Source: Siphonodentalium dalli | Taxonomy: Eukaryota; Mollusca; Scaphopoda; Gadilida; Siphonodentaliidae | Direction of reading: 5' to 3' | Length of the DNA: 64,000 bases | NCBI GenBank assembly: GCA_032622095.1 | Contig: CP136065.1 | Span: 244,277,474-244,341,473, forward strand | Shown: positions 36,299 to 48,207 of the stretch, in pieces | Position numbering within the stretch: position 1 is the first letter of the stretch | How the letters are laid out: each line of letters opens with the position of its first letter | Position numbers and translations under genes: made by a program | Notes under the pieces: generated by a model | What the model saw: the letters and a program-made list of their open reading frames with translations, nothing else | What the model was told of the DNA's origin: nothing | The model's database searches: none

Positions 36299-36987
36299 CT
36301 GTCGTAATATAGAACGGTTTGTGAATAATGTTTATCCCAACTTTGGCTGAGTATCACAGATTGAATAGCCTTAGAGTAGTCGTTTATCAATTAATACACG
36401 AAGTTATCACTTTCCCCAATTATCTAATTCGTGGCAAAATTGCTCACTTAAACTTTTTGGTGCATATTACCGGCTGTCATGACCCAATCTGGATAATTCA
36501 GTTCGCGATGCGAACTCGTCTTCTTATAGACTCTTTGAGTTGAGAGTGTACCCCATTGGTATTATTTTAATGTATGCTTATCATTAATTGTTATATATCA
36601 AATTGTATTGATTTTTTGCTTACGTTATTTCGTTGTTATTAAAATGGAATAACCACGAACTTACGGCAAAAAATTAATAAAATCTGATATATAGCATTTA
36701 ATGCTAAACATACATTCAAATAATACCAACGGGCATTATTTTCAAATGTCAGAATAATCTGTTAGAGCCTAACATAGAATCCTGACATTATAATCGTATG
36801 TCGGGTTCACAATTCGAATTTAAGTGATTTTCCTTCAGCACAGATGGTTATGCCATGGCTACCGTCGCTGCATTCATGTGTAGTGGACGAAGTTTGTGAG
36901 TAACTCTGACATGGACGAAAATCTGGATCGAGTTCCAATCTTTGTCTCATTTGAGGGACTTCCCTGTGTGCAATTCCGATCGTACCA

Positions 36988-37350
36988 TGTCAACATATCC
37001 TCGCGCAAATACGTATATAATCGACCTATATTGTGAAATAGGTATTAAATATTGTGATTATTTTATTCTAAAATAAGCAGATCATGGACGCATACCCGTT
37101 ATTTCGTTTTACGGAGCGGGCCACAGTGAAAACACGTGTTAAAGGGCGTATACCTGAAAAGTCTTGAGTTGGCTTCAGTGTGTCATTGTCAGAGCACAAT
37201 CTGCATAGAATCTCAATATGAGTAGATGTGATTAAAACGGGCTCATTTTCAGCACATTATCGACTGAAAATGAGGATTCAAAGCACATTATCTACCTAAA
37301 TCTAGTTCCATTAATAAGCAGATAAGGTTCGGGTTTTCGAGATAACAGCC
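36988..37350. mobile_element. Foldback MITE family A, copy in intron 3
   Basis: It opens with CATATCCTCGCGCAAATACG, carries the ATAATCGACCTATATTGTG and TTATTTCGTTTTACGG blocks and the central ACATTATCGACT hairpin, and ends near TTTTCGAGATAACAGCC. Its end lies about 55 bp from exon 3, so it has colonised the intron close to the donor site without touching it. Confidence 0.7.
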
Positions 37351-37405
37351 TGACCACGTTCATCATAAATGATGATAGCATGTTCGCGCATACACCCAGC
37401 CATAC

Positions 37406-37502
37406 CTTGCCAAAACTCTCGCTTTATATTTCCAAAACCGTCTTCATATTCTGTCCATGTTCTCTTAAAATTTGTCAGACCATCCATTCGCCTCTGGAAA
37501 AG
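37406..37502 (-). CDS. PAN-FReD lectin-like gene, exon 3
   Basis: The acceptor TTTTTTCTCCACTAG precedes 37,502 and the donor CAAG|GTATGG ends it at 37,406. Phase 0 to phase 1, 97 bp. It encodes residues 153-184: LFQRRMDGLTNFKRTWTEYE then GFGNIKREFWQ. This is the standard FReD segment (QRR.DG...F.RTW.EY..GFG....EFW.G). The final G is split with exon 4. Confidence 0.92.
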
Positions 37503-38209
37503 CTAGTGGAGAAAAAATGATAAAGATAATATTGTGTGATATCAGTCACATTCAATGGTATCTGAGGTAATATAAGTCCTCGGGTATTAGGAAGTAGTCA
37601 ATTCTGCTATGTTTCTTATTAGGCCCATACTAGTTGTTTGGATATTATTATGAATGTCTACACGCCACGTTTCTGTTCTCATTGTATTAAATTTGAATAT
37701 GACTCTATTTTACTGTTGTTTCGATAATAATTATAGGTGTATAACGTGTAATTTTTAACAACGTGTCAATCGCCTTCCAATATCTGCGAAATGTTTCCTA
37801 TTTGTACCACTTTTTGGTTGGTTTGGTTGATCTTTTTTGGGCCACAGAGGGTAATAAGAAAGTCTTTGATTCTGAATCGTCACATTTAATATTATAAACT
37901 GTCCATCTTCATCTACAAATGTTTCGTTAATAACGTATTAGAAAGTGTTATTGATACATATTGCCAATCTATTTTGATCTAAGGAAGTTGAATAAATCTT
38001 TCGTTTGAATGTTTCTGTCTGTCCTAATACTCTGATGTCGCCGCCACCTATTTAAAGTTCCATTAAATTTCTTATCATATATTTTACTGTGCACTGTGAT
38101 CTTGAAAATATAGATCGTATTTTTCATTTATTTAGGCCGATCATGCCCCTTACTTACGCTTGTTATATAACAATGATCGTCATATTTACATAACTCCATA
38201 GCAACTTAC

Positions 38210-38358
38210 CATCCAACCTCCACCTTCAGTCTCCATGTCGCAGTATACGGACACCTCCTTGTTGTCCCCGTACGGGTAAATGACGTACACACCAGATCTG
38301 GTTGCCCCTGACATATGCACGTCCGTACAGTCTGTTGGCTTCGAGCTGCTTCCAGAAA
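38210..38358 (-). CDS. PAN-FReD lectin-like gene, exon 2 (FReD N-terminus)
   Basis: The acceptor TTTTCCAACAG precedes 38,358 and a strong donor ATG|GTAAGT ends it at 38,210. It starts after one base of a split codon (phase 1) and ends in phase 0, 149 bp. It encodes the linker SGSSSKPT and the FReD start: DCTDVHMSGATRSGVYVIYP, then VSVYCDMETEGGGWM. These carry the first conserved Cys pair and the GGGW turn. The phase-1 start needs a phase-1 exon upstream; exon 1 has such a donor. Confidence 0.92.
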
Positions 38359-38564
38359 CTGTTGGAAAATGATATGAAACATGCAAACCCAGCTGATAGT
38401 TCCTAGCTCTGTCTATGAGGCGCTTCACGCCTGTGTGGCTAAGATGATATAAATATAATTTAGGCTACACCTATTTATTTTAAACATACAACTTATTATA
38501 TACACCCAGTAATAATAACTAATAATATTTGGCAGTAAGCTTAATCTGCAATGATTGCCTGTTC

Positions 38565-38930
38565 CCATGGAAATAAGCTCATAGTGAATTTATGTCATGG
38601 GACTGAAATAAGCTCATATTGGCATTGTGTAACAAGCCCTATGTGGTCATAAACTGTCAACGAAATATAAGTATCATATGAACTTACTCCAATTCAAATA
38701 AGTTCATATCGGCCCTAATTGACCCACTTTTTCTACTATCCGCGGCATTTAATGAACATGCCTTATCAGATAAACGCTCTTTATAATGCGTTTAACTGTG
38801 GTCCGCGCCATACAAAGGAATAAGGGGTATAATTCCTCTGTCGCCTTATGTCAGAATCAAATAAGTTCAATGTGAACACATGTGAACATCTATGTTCAAT
38901 ATGAATCTATTTACACGAGAATATGTTGGC
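38565..38930. mobile_element. Foldback MITE family B, copy in intron 1
   Basis: CTGTTCCCATGGAAATAAGCTC on the left, the AATAAGCTCATATTGGC and GATAAACGCTCTTTATAATG blocks inside, and TTTACACGAGAATATGTTGG on the right match the family at 22,395 and 61,257. Non-coding. Confidence 0.65.
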
Positions 38931-39284
38931 TATATATTGAATTGTATGCATTTACGAAGTGACATGAGAACATATAAAGTTTGTGTTTGTTAATGTATAC
39001 AAATATCGTTTGTATTTTGTAATGTTTTCATCTGCTGTGGTGCCTCATCTTTGACTTATCTCGATTCGTCTCGAGGAAAGTTTAGTTTACGCATGGTTTG
39101 CAATACAAGAGTTCAAGAATTGATAGACTTTAATATGGATTGAAAACATCCAGCGTGCGAGTGGTGGAAACCATTTCAAATGAATTCATAAGGAATAGTA
39201 TTTCCATCGCATGTAGAACTGTGGATGCCCAAACAATGCGGGGAAATTGTAGGGCGGTTTGCTACAGAATTTCGTGCAAAATTT

Positions 39285-39350
39285 GGTTAGTGTCCTGTGT
39301 TAATCCCCTTCTGGATAGTGTTAATCCCCTTCCGGTTCGTGTTCTGTTGT
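39285..39350. repeat. Fragment of the TTAATCCC-TTCTGG minisatellite
   Basis: Two to three copies of GTGTTAATCCCCTTCTGG occur here. The same unit is found at 41,065-41,155 and 44,455-44,625, where it borders the large GTCGTGGTA array on both sides. Confidence 0.7.
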
Positions 39351-39380
39351 AACACCGCTTTGTATTAAGTGGATAATGGT

Positions 39381-39503
39381 GTGGTGTTTTGTGATTTAGG
39401 AAAAGTACAGGACGAATATACTGTGGCAAATTCAGTTACTGGGTGACGTCGGAGCCGGAGCAGTATATTCGCCCTGTACCTTTCCGAAATCACAAAACAC
39501 CAC
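39381..39503. mobile_element. ~123-bp palindromic MITE
   Basis: Arm GTGGTGTTTTGTGATTTAGG with ACAGGACGAATATACTG, and its inverse, around a roughly 30-bp loop. A half copy (GGTGTTTTGTGATTTCTGAA with ACAGGGCGAATGTACTG) lies at about 40,800-40,856. Confidence 0.75.
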
Positions 39504-39509
39504 ATTTGT

Positions 39510-41060
39510 TTGTCCAAGTCTGCTCATACTAAAACCAGCTAAGATATTGGTGTAGCGAGATACTAGTTTTCGTAGGAGAACATCCCGTTCACATCGGTAT
39601 GATATAAGTTGCGCCCAGGGTTGGTGGTGGCAATTGTAGTCTATTTTACTGGTATTACCTAACAAACCGATACCTGATGCTATATATACAAGAAAGAGTG
39701 ACATCTTATTGTCACAATGGTGCATAATAATTATTCATGTTAAATTATACATAGAATATTCCGGTTTATGAGGACTAACATCGGTTTGTTTACGTTTTCA
39801 CTGAAATCCGAAGTTCGGCTTCTATGCCATCAATGGAATGCGCCCATAGCAATCGAATACACCCATAACTCAACATCGTGTGCTGTTAATATATTCCACC
39901 ACTATTATGTGTGGATTTGTATAGCAAGTGGTCCTATATTACTTATTGGTTAAAAATTTCTTAAACGGAACGTTTCGCGATATATGCAATTTTTAATTTA
40001 CAAATTACCGGGTATAAGTGATAGAAGTTATGTTTATGTTTACCTTACAGTTGCTAGAATATTTTCGTCGAAATATGCCGATGTCACTACTTGGGGTCAA
40101 TTGTGTTCGCATATTTAAAAAAATATCTCAACACTGAGGTAAATGTCTCCTTTCACATTAAATTACCGCCTTCAATTGACAAACGTTTTCTGATGTGGTT
40201 TTCAGAATAAATATCATTCTTCTTCTATGGAATAAATGCGTTTATTGTCGCAATTGTGATATTTAATTACATTTAATTGTGGTTTTATGTGAGCTGGTCA
40301 CTATCGCGTAACTCATGTCTCGTACTAAAACTAGCATCTTAGCTGGTTTAACACGAGCAGAATTGGACTACATAGTGTTATCCCAATTCTAATTTTCATC
40401 GAACTTGAAACCTTATGTCGACACACATATGCCTTGTAATTGTCAACGAAATGTGCAGCCATAGACAACATCAGTCAATTCACGACATTTTGTTATACAT
40501 TTAACGATGGATAAAATTTAGTCCCTAAATTAACATCGCTCTCATCGTTAAACATACATTAAAGATTGTCACCTCGAATGGAAATAAATATGCACAACGA
40601 ATATTTTCTGCATGTACCTGATGTCTGTTCGGATGTTTATCCCTTATAAATTGCGGTATTGATTTGACCGCGGACTTGAGTTAAAAATTTGAAAATTATT
40701 TACTGATTAAGATGTGCATTTCACGCCATATATGTCACGGGTTCATGTCAATAAATGTTGTCAACTTATATGGAGAAATTATATTTAGGGGATAACGGTA
40801 CGGTGTTTTGTGATTTCTGAAAATACAAGTATACAGGGCGAATGTACTGACTGTCAAATGTCGACAAACAGAAGCTACGCCGTTGTTTTGTTTATATAGC
40901 AACCAGCTGGGTAACGGAGGTCAGCTGCTGTCAATATTGTCACGTAGGAATATCTAACATTGGAGCAGTGATGACGGCTACACTTGGCGACAGTTTATTG
41001 ATTATTAACCCCTCTGAATATATTTGATGTTTCCAGTGGTATATTGGGAGCAAGTGCATT
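39510..41060. other. Intron 1 sequence, no exon recognised
   Basis: Only the half MITE at about 40,800-40,856 is recognisable. I saw no exon that would fit between exon 1 and exon 2. Confidence 0.45.
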
Positions 41061-41064
41061 AAAA

Positions 41065-41600
41065 TATGTGTTAATCCCTTTCTGGTTAGTATTCGCTGTT
41101 AATCCCTTTCTGGTTATTATTTTGTGTTATTCCCTTTCTGGTTAGTAGTCTGTTAATATGCATATACACTTTAACAATCATGACCATACAGTCGTTCCAT
41201 GTACACCTATAATATTATACACACAAGCATACAACCACTCCTTTATTTATCCATACACCCCCACCATGATCATATGTATACATATACACCCGTCCATGAC
41301 AATAAAGCGACCCAATGTACACCTGTACATTCCACACATCATAAAGTAACTCCACATATACATAAACAACACACAGATGACAATGTAGCTACTCGTGTTA
41401 TACCGATACACCACTTCATTGACCATACAGCAACTCCACGTATACCTATTCACCTCATGCATTGGCACCCCTTGTATACCTTGTATCTCGCCATTAACAC
41501 CTCACCCATGACCATATAGAGACTCCTTGTATAACTAGTCACACTATTCGTGATTATACTTCATGTATACCTATTCACATCACATGTGGCCACAAAGTCA
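41065..41600. repeat. Minisatellites: TTAATCCCTTTCTGG unit, then degenerate ~40-bp unit
   Basis: 41,065-41,155 holds about four copies of GTTAATCCCTTTCTGGTTA(G). 41,160-41,600 holds a degenerate repeat with ATGACCATACA and CCATGTATACCTATTCACA motifs. Frames of 60-106 codons across it are a result of the repeat and show no domain. Confidence 0.65.
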
Positions 41601-42279
41601 CTCACTGACTACCACGTTTACAAACATCATCTATTAAGTTTATCAATGTTGATCAATTTTAACGCTAATTTGTGAGAGTAGCCACACAAGTTGGTCCCGC
41701 TCAGCTCAGTTTCGAAGTTCTGCATGCCAATTTCCATTCAGAAACATGGTCGTAATCTCAAAAGAAGTTGTTTGCCAAAATTCCATACTGCATCCTTTAA
41801 AATGAATCTGTCATGCCGCATAAGGTACTGGGGCAACCAGAATAGAACCTATAGTTTTCACTTGATTAAGTAACATGTTTAATAACCAAGTAGGTCACAA
41901 TTTGCTACTTTTCGGAACAGCAGAGAATAACGATTGGGATATATGTGAAAAAATCAACTTGTTAGGTGCATCAGAAATGTTAGTATTCAATCAATATAAC
42001 GAATAGTAAATTTTTGTCATCAACCACAACTTGTATGTTGTTGCATGTCACGCAGCATGGGGCAATATTTACCATTTTTAACATTTTGGCCGCCATTTTG
42101 CAGCCATTTTGAGCCAAAGTGACAATTCTTATCAGTGGTAGTTCATAATACGAAAGATGTTAACTAACTGGCAGCGATGGTGGGTGGTGGTGGTATATTG
42201 GTATAAAGGGGTACTAAATACATATATGAATACTAACTCGTAGGGGTGAAATAAACGACCTTTATCGTTACCGTACCCC

Positions 42280-44455
42280 ATTTCATCGATCGTAGTCGTT
42301 GCTGCAGTAGTTGAGGTAGTCGCCGTGGTAGTCGTTGCTGCAGTCGTCGTTGCGTAGTCGTTGTTGCAGCGGTCGTGGTAGTCGTTGCAGCGGTCGTGGT
42401 AGTCGTTGCAGCGGCCGTGGTAGTCGATGTAGCGGTCGTGGTAGTCGTTGCTGTAGTCATCGTGGTAGTCGCTGTTGCAGCGGTCGTGGTAGTCATTGCT
42501 GTAGTCGTCCTGGTAGTCGTTGTTGCAGCGGTCGTGGTAGTCGTTGCTATAGTCGTCGTGGTAGCCGTTTCAGTCGTCGTGGTAGTCGTTGTAGCAGCGT
42601 CTCGTGTGGTCGTTGCTGTAGTCGTCGTGGTAGTCGTAGTTGCAACGGTCGTGGTAGTCGTTGCTGTAGTCCTCATGGTAGTCGTTGTTGCAGCGGTCGT
42701 GGTAGTCGTTGTTGCAGCGGTCGTGGTAGTCGTTGCTGTATTCTGTGTGGTAGTCATTGTTGCAGCGGTGGGGATAGTCGTTATTGAAGCGGTCGTGGTA
42801 GTCGTTGTTGCAGCGGTCGTGGTAGTCGTTGTTGCAGTGGTCGTGGTAGTCGTTGTGTAGTCGGTGTTTTAGTCGTCGTGGTATTCGTTGCTGAGGTCGT
42901 CGTGTTAATCCCGTTATGTTGCAGCGGTCGTGGTAGTCGTTGCGTAGTCGTTGTGTAGTCGTCGTGGTAGTCGTTGTTGAAGCGGTCGTGGTAGTCTTTG
43001 TTGCAGCGGTCGTGGTAGTCGTTGCTGTAGTCGTCGTGGTAGTCTTTGTTGCAGCGGTCGTGGTGGTCGTTGTCGTAGTCGTTGTTGTAGTCGTCGTGGT
43101 AGTCTTTGTTGCAGCGGTCGTGGTAGTCGTTGCTGTAGTCGTCGTGGTAGTCTTTGTTGCAGCGGTCGTGGTGGTCGTTGTCGTAGTCGTTGTTGTAGTC
43201 GTCGTGGTAGTCTTTGTTGCAGCGGTCGTGGTAGTCGTTGTTGCAGTGGTCGTGGTAGTCCTTGTTGCATCGGTCGTGGTAGTCGTTGCGTAGTCGTTGT
43301 GTAGTCGTCGTGGTATTCGTTGCTGAGGTCGTCGTGTTAATCCCGTTCGTTGAAGCGGTCGTGGTATTCGTTGTTGTAGTCGTCGTGGTAATCTTTGTTG
43401 CCGCGGTAATGGTAGTCGTTGTTGAAGCGGTCGTGTTGGTCGTTGTGTAGTCGTTGTTGTAGTCGTCGTGGTATTCGTTGCTGTAGTCGTCGTGGTAGTC
43501 GTTGTTACAGCGGTCGTTGTAGTCGTTGCTGTAGTCGTCGTGGTAGTCGTTGTTGCAGCGGTCGTGGTAGTCGTTGTTGCAGCGGTCGAGGTAGTCGTTG
43601 TTGCAGCGGTCGAGGTAGTCGTTGTTGTAGACGTCGTGGTGGTCGTTGTTACAGCGGTCGTGGTAGTCGTTGTTGCAGCGGTCGAGGTAGTCGTTGTTGC
43701 AGCGGTCGTGGTAGTCTTTGTTGCAGCGGTCGTGTTGGTCGTTGTTGCAGCGATTGTGGTAGTTGTTGTTGCAACGGTAGTGTTGGTCGGTGCGTATTCG
43801 TTGTAGTCGTCGTGGTAGTCGTTGTTGTAGACGTCGTGGTAGTCGTTGTTGCAGCGGTCGAGGTAGTCGTTGTTGTAGATGTCGTGGTAGTCGTTGTTGT
43901 AGACGTCGTGGTATTCGTTGCTGAGGTCGTCGTGTTAATCCCGTTCGTTGAAGCGGTCGTGGTATTCGTTGTTGTAGTCGTCGTGGTAGTCTTTGTTGCC
44001 TCGGTAATGGTAGTCGTTGTTGCAGCGGTCGTGTTGGTCGTTGTGTAGTCGTTGTTGTAGTCGTCGTGGTATTCGTTGCTGTAGTCGTCGTGGTAGTCGT
44101 TTTTACAGCGGTCGTTGCTGTAGTCGTCGTGGTAGTCGTTGTTGCAGCGGTCGTGGTAGTCGTTGTTGCAGCGGTCGAGGTAGTCGTTGTTGTAGACGTC
44201 GTGGTAGTCGTTGTTGTAGACGTCGTGGTGGTCGTTGTTGCATCGGTTGTGGTAGTCGTTGTTACAGCGGTCGTGGTAGTCGTTGTTGCAGCGGTCCAGG
44301 TAGTCGTTGTTGAAGTCGTCGTGGTAGTCTTTGTTGCAGCGGTCGTGTTGGTCGTTGTTGCAGCGATTGTGGTAGTTGTTGTTGCAACGGTAGTGTTGGT
44401 CGGTGCGTAGTCGTTGTTGTAGTCGTCGTGGTATTCGTTGCTGAGGTCGTCGTGT
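42280..44455. repeat. 2.2-kb GTCGTGGTAGTCGTTGTTGCAGCG minisatellite
   Basis: The basic unit is 24 bp (8 codons), built itself from GTN/GTCGT triplets, with higher-order repeats (for example 43,000-43,230 and again about 43,320-43,560 versus 43,920-44,160). Because period and sub-period are multiples of three, frames stay open for 100-210 codons on both strands: Val/Ala-rich or Arg/Gly/Ser/Cys-rich on plus, Thr/Ala-rich on minus. The array lies in intron 1 of the PAN-FReD gene. The minus frame at 42,757-42,233 gives a mucin-like Thr/Ala run in the sense direction of that gene, but it later shifts into an unrelated frame, so I do not call it an exon. Confidence 0.9.
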
Positions 44456-44625
44456 TTAGAATTCTGTGTTAATCACTTTCTGGTTAGTGTTCTGTGTTAA
44501 TCCCCTTCTGATTAGTATTCTGTGTTAGTCCCTTTCTGGTTAGTAGCCTGTGTTTTTAATCCTTTCTGGTTAGTAGTCTGTGTTAATCCCTTTCTGGCTA
44601 GTGTTATCTGGTATTCCCTCTCTGG
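44455..44625. repeat. TTAATCCC-TTTCTGG minisatellite, right border
   Basis: About five copies of the 28-29-bp unit TCTGTGTTAATCCCTTTCTGG(TTAGTGT). It mirrors the copies at 41,065-41,155, so the large array lies between two blocks of one minisatellite. Confidence 0.8.
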
Positions 44626-44629
44626 CACG

Positions 44630-46260
44630 GTAGCGATAAAGGTCGTTTCGTGCGGGGGTTGAAACTATTATTATATGTTGTTCGAAAACAATATGGTCGT
44701 TGATTAGACCGTTTGTATCGCATCGTTGTGTGAATGATCATTATAAACTTATAAACTATTGGTAAAGGCTGCGCGTGATAAAAGAATACAGGATGCACTG
44801 GGTTCATTAAGACATCTCAATGTCCTAAGCAACCTACACATGTTTGGGTTAAACGGACATGGCTAGATTAAACCCAAAACATACGTATACATAATGTGGT
44901 ATCTCAACACATACATAACCGCGGATTATCTCCGCTGACACTCGTAGAAATAGCGTTGAAAACAACGTGATTTGTTTCTTATGTTTTTCGGTAATTTTTA
45001 TATCGTTTCGTTTGTGCTGGTACATGTTTTTAATCAGCAGGCTCGTAACAATTGCACCTGTATACCGTGCGAAGAACGTTTATAGATCTAAAACGTTTAT
45101 GGTGCTACATAATTGATGATTGACATGAACATAAAGCAGTGCCTAAAGTTAATGTAATTTCCAGTTATAGATTTCTTTATTATTTGATATATTTTTATCA
45201 ACTTTTCATGTCAAAATATAAAAAACATCCCCACTCACAGAAGACCGAACGTGTTATCTTACCCTCTGCACTGCATCCTGACGTCATTTTTGTGTTATTC
45301 GGTATCCTTGCGTGCTATTTTAATAGAAACGACTGGTGATGGATGTTACAGCTTTAAGAACGTATTAGGTCTAACCGTGTGTTTCAGTGTGGTCTGGGTC
45401 GAAACAATAATCAACTGTTCTGAGCTCAATGCGTCTCTCTGTGACATAATTTATAATATTACAAGAAAGGCATTTCGGTATTTATTGACCTACTAGCAGG
45501 GTTTCCCGGTGTTACCCAGGTTAAAGTGATGTAAAACCCTCTGCATGTTGTGGATATTTGGTTGGAATAGAGATTACTCCTGCTCAAAATGTTACACGTA
45601 TTTTCATAAATTGTATATTCAAATATCATTACAAAACATGATTCTTACACATGGAATGTAAGTAGTGGCTCACCTTGTCAATTGTCATTTTGTCTAAAGA
45701 AGTATTTATTTCTGCATATACGTCAGAAGTTATGACATGAAACATGAACATCTTAAACACATTAGTTTGAAAAATTTAAAGACGAAAATTGGGATGTAGA
45801 GATGTATCAACCAATCTAGTTGGTTAGACTAAGATTTTGAGGACACCTGGCTATCATATAGCCATGAAGATACAGATCTTTTAAATAAATGTCCAGGTGC
45901 TCCTCTGTTCATGGCGCTATCTTTTGGCGAATTATTATCAGTTTAAAAGAAATGTTGCTGTGCAAGTATATCAGCTACATGTGCCCGACACAGGGCGCGA
46001 TTTTGGGTGGTTTATTGTATTTTGTTTTGTGGAAACTATATTGAATGGAACAGACTCAATTGTGTTATAATATATACATGATCCATTCTAATATGCAATC
46101 CCCTGACGGTTCGAGGTCTCTCAGTTTGCAAGAATATGTGCATCTGTTAAATAGAATGAGAAATATACGTTTAATGCTCTTTTCTATGTATCTGTTTTGC
46201 TAGCTCATTATACGTTTTAAACACGCAAGAATTTATTCCTCATATCATTTGAGAAGAACT
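44630..46260. other. Intron 1 sequence, no exon recognised
   Basis: AT-rich, with short frames only and no repeat family recognised. Confidence 0.4.
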
Positions 46261-46264
46261 TGTA

Positions 46265-47715
46265 TGAATTTGATGATTATTGGCACTATACATATTTTTT
46301 ATCAGTTTTGGTGACCCTCCCGTCCCTATTTCAGATGGAGGCGGCGCCTCTGTTGTCAACAATAAACCACATACTTAGACTCATTATGGAAATATAATAA
46401 AATATATATACCATTGGTGAAAATTGGCGAGTATACAAATTCGTATCAAATTTTGGGCCCCCATATCTCCCACCCAAACGGCACCAATTTGGCGTATCTA
46501 AAACAAACAATTAGATTTCTCGTATCACGGAGAAGAATATGTATCAATCTGGTTGAAATCAGCGTTAAACATATTGTTCATCTTTTTGTCTGTGTGTTCC
46601 TCTCACCCTGTACGCATCCTGACTCGAATGGCCCCACTTGTGAAATTTTGTGACATTCTTAAACCACACAATTAGACTCCTGATACCATGGAGACGATTA
46701 TTGATAAGTTAATTTGGTACTAATCAGCGACTTAATAATTGTTTATCAAATTTAGTGCCCACCCACCCCTTCTCTCACCAAAACAGCACCAACATGGCGT
46801 CTTTAAATCACACGATCAGACTCCTCGTATTATGGATCAGAATGCGTATCACTTTGGTGGAAATAGGCTCTAAAATTATTGCTTATCGATTTTTGTGCCC
46901 CTCTGCCTTTCAGTTCACCCATGACTCGAATGACGCTACTTTTGAACATTTAAGCCACATCATTAGACTCCTCATACCATGGGGATGATATTGTATAAGT
47001 GTGGTTGCAATAGAAGACTAAACCCATTCTTATCAAATTTAGTGCCCCTCCCACAATCTTTCATCCAAACGACAGCAATTGGGGTCTTTAAATCACACAA
47101 TTAGAGTCCTGGTATCATGGAGAAGAATATATATAAATTTGGTGAAATCGGCGCTAAAATTAGTTTTATCAATTTTGGTGCCCCTCTCCCTTCCGTGCAT
47201 CCCTGATGCGAATGGCGCCACTTGTGACATATTGAACCAACACCATTAGATTCCTCATATCATGGGAATGAGTATATATAAGTTTCGTGGCAATCGGCGA
47301 CAAAACTTTTGTCTGCCCCTCCCCCTTTTCTGCCCCTGACAACGGCGTCACTTTAGAAAATTCTAACCCACACCATTATCTTTCTCGTAAAAAGTTAACC
47401 ATAGTATACCCGTTTGGTGCCATCTAGATGGTCCCTCGGCGCTAAACTTAGTTTATCAATTTTGGTGCCCCGCTCCCCTTCAGTGCATCCCTGACTCGAA
47501 CGGCGCAACTTTTGACATATTTAAACCACACCGTCAGATCCCTTATCTCTTGGGGATGATTATGTATAAGTTTCGTGGCAATTTGCGACAAAATATTATT
47601 CTGCCCCTCCCCCTTTTCTGTCCCTAGTTACCCCTAGTAGACCCCTTTGGTGCCAACTAGATGGTCCCCTATGAATTTCTATAGAACACCAGACAGACAG
47701 ACAGACAGACCTTCG
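46265..47715. repeat. ~150-bp degenerate tandem array ending in (AGAC)n
   Basis: About nine units. Each carries TTTTGGTGCCCCTC, a GACTCGAATGGCGCCAC block, AAACCACACCATTAGACTCC, ATCATGGGGATGA and GTATAAGTTTGGTGGCAAT. The array ends with a GAATTTCTATAGAACACCAG block and (AGAC)n at about 47,692-47,711. Copies are well diverged, implying age. Non-coding. The terminal simple repeat suggests the 3' end of a retroelement with tandemised 3' units. Confidence 0.75.
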
Positions 47716-47744
47716 CAAATATAGATATAGATTTCGATGCCGGG

Positions 47745-48080
47745 AAAATACCTGTCCGGGTTAAGCTAATCGCCTTACATCTGTAACCAGTGCGATGATT
47801 TATGCCATCATTATTTAATCTACCTTTCGTAATCGACTCGACTTACCAGCTTTACGATCTTCATAATGTATTTTCACTTCGGCACCGCGCCATTCAAATG
47901 AATAACCGATAAAATCTCACTGTGGGCTTATAAAATAAGTCCATTATGAACCTATGTCAATAGTTTTGTCCAATATGAACCTATTTGCACGAGGATATGT
48001 TGTTCTATGACACCTACCTGTTCGGGTTAAGTTAATCGGCAGACATCTGGAACCAGCGCCATGAGTTTTATCGGTAGAAC
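47745..48080. mobile_element. MITE family B fragment between ~60-bp direct repeats
   Basis: ACCTGTCCGGGTTAAGCTAA (47,750) and ACCTGTTCGGGTTAAGTTAA (48,028) start two direct repeats of about 55-60 bp. Between them lie family B blocks (ATCTTCATAATGTATTTTCAC, GAACCTATTTGCACGAGGAT). The direct repeats are too long for an ordinary target duplication and suggest a local duplication or recombination. Confidence 0.5.
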
Positions 48081-48207
48081 ACACGCTCGACGAGTCACAT
48101 GCATCTGACTGACAGGAGTCCTGAATTGAAAACCCAAACAGATTGTTTCACGAAAATTAGAGAAAATGCCAGAATAAGGCCTAAGTTTAATTTATGTTAA
48201 ACATATT

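Noticed and set aside
42233-44410. Val/Ala-rich, Arg/Gly/Ser/Cys-rich and Thr/Ala-rich frames of 98-209 codons
   Set aside because: All follow from a 24-bp array lacking stops, open in several frames on both strands, with frame slips at unit variants.
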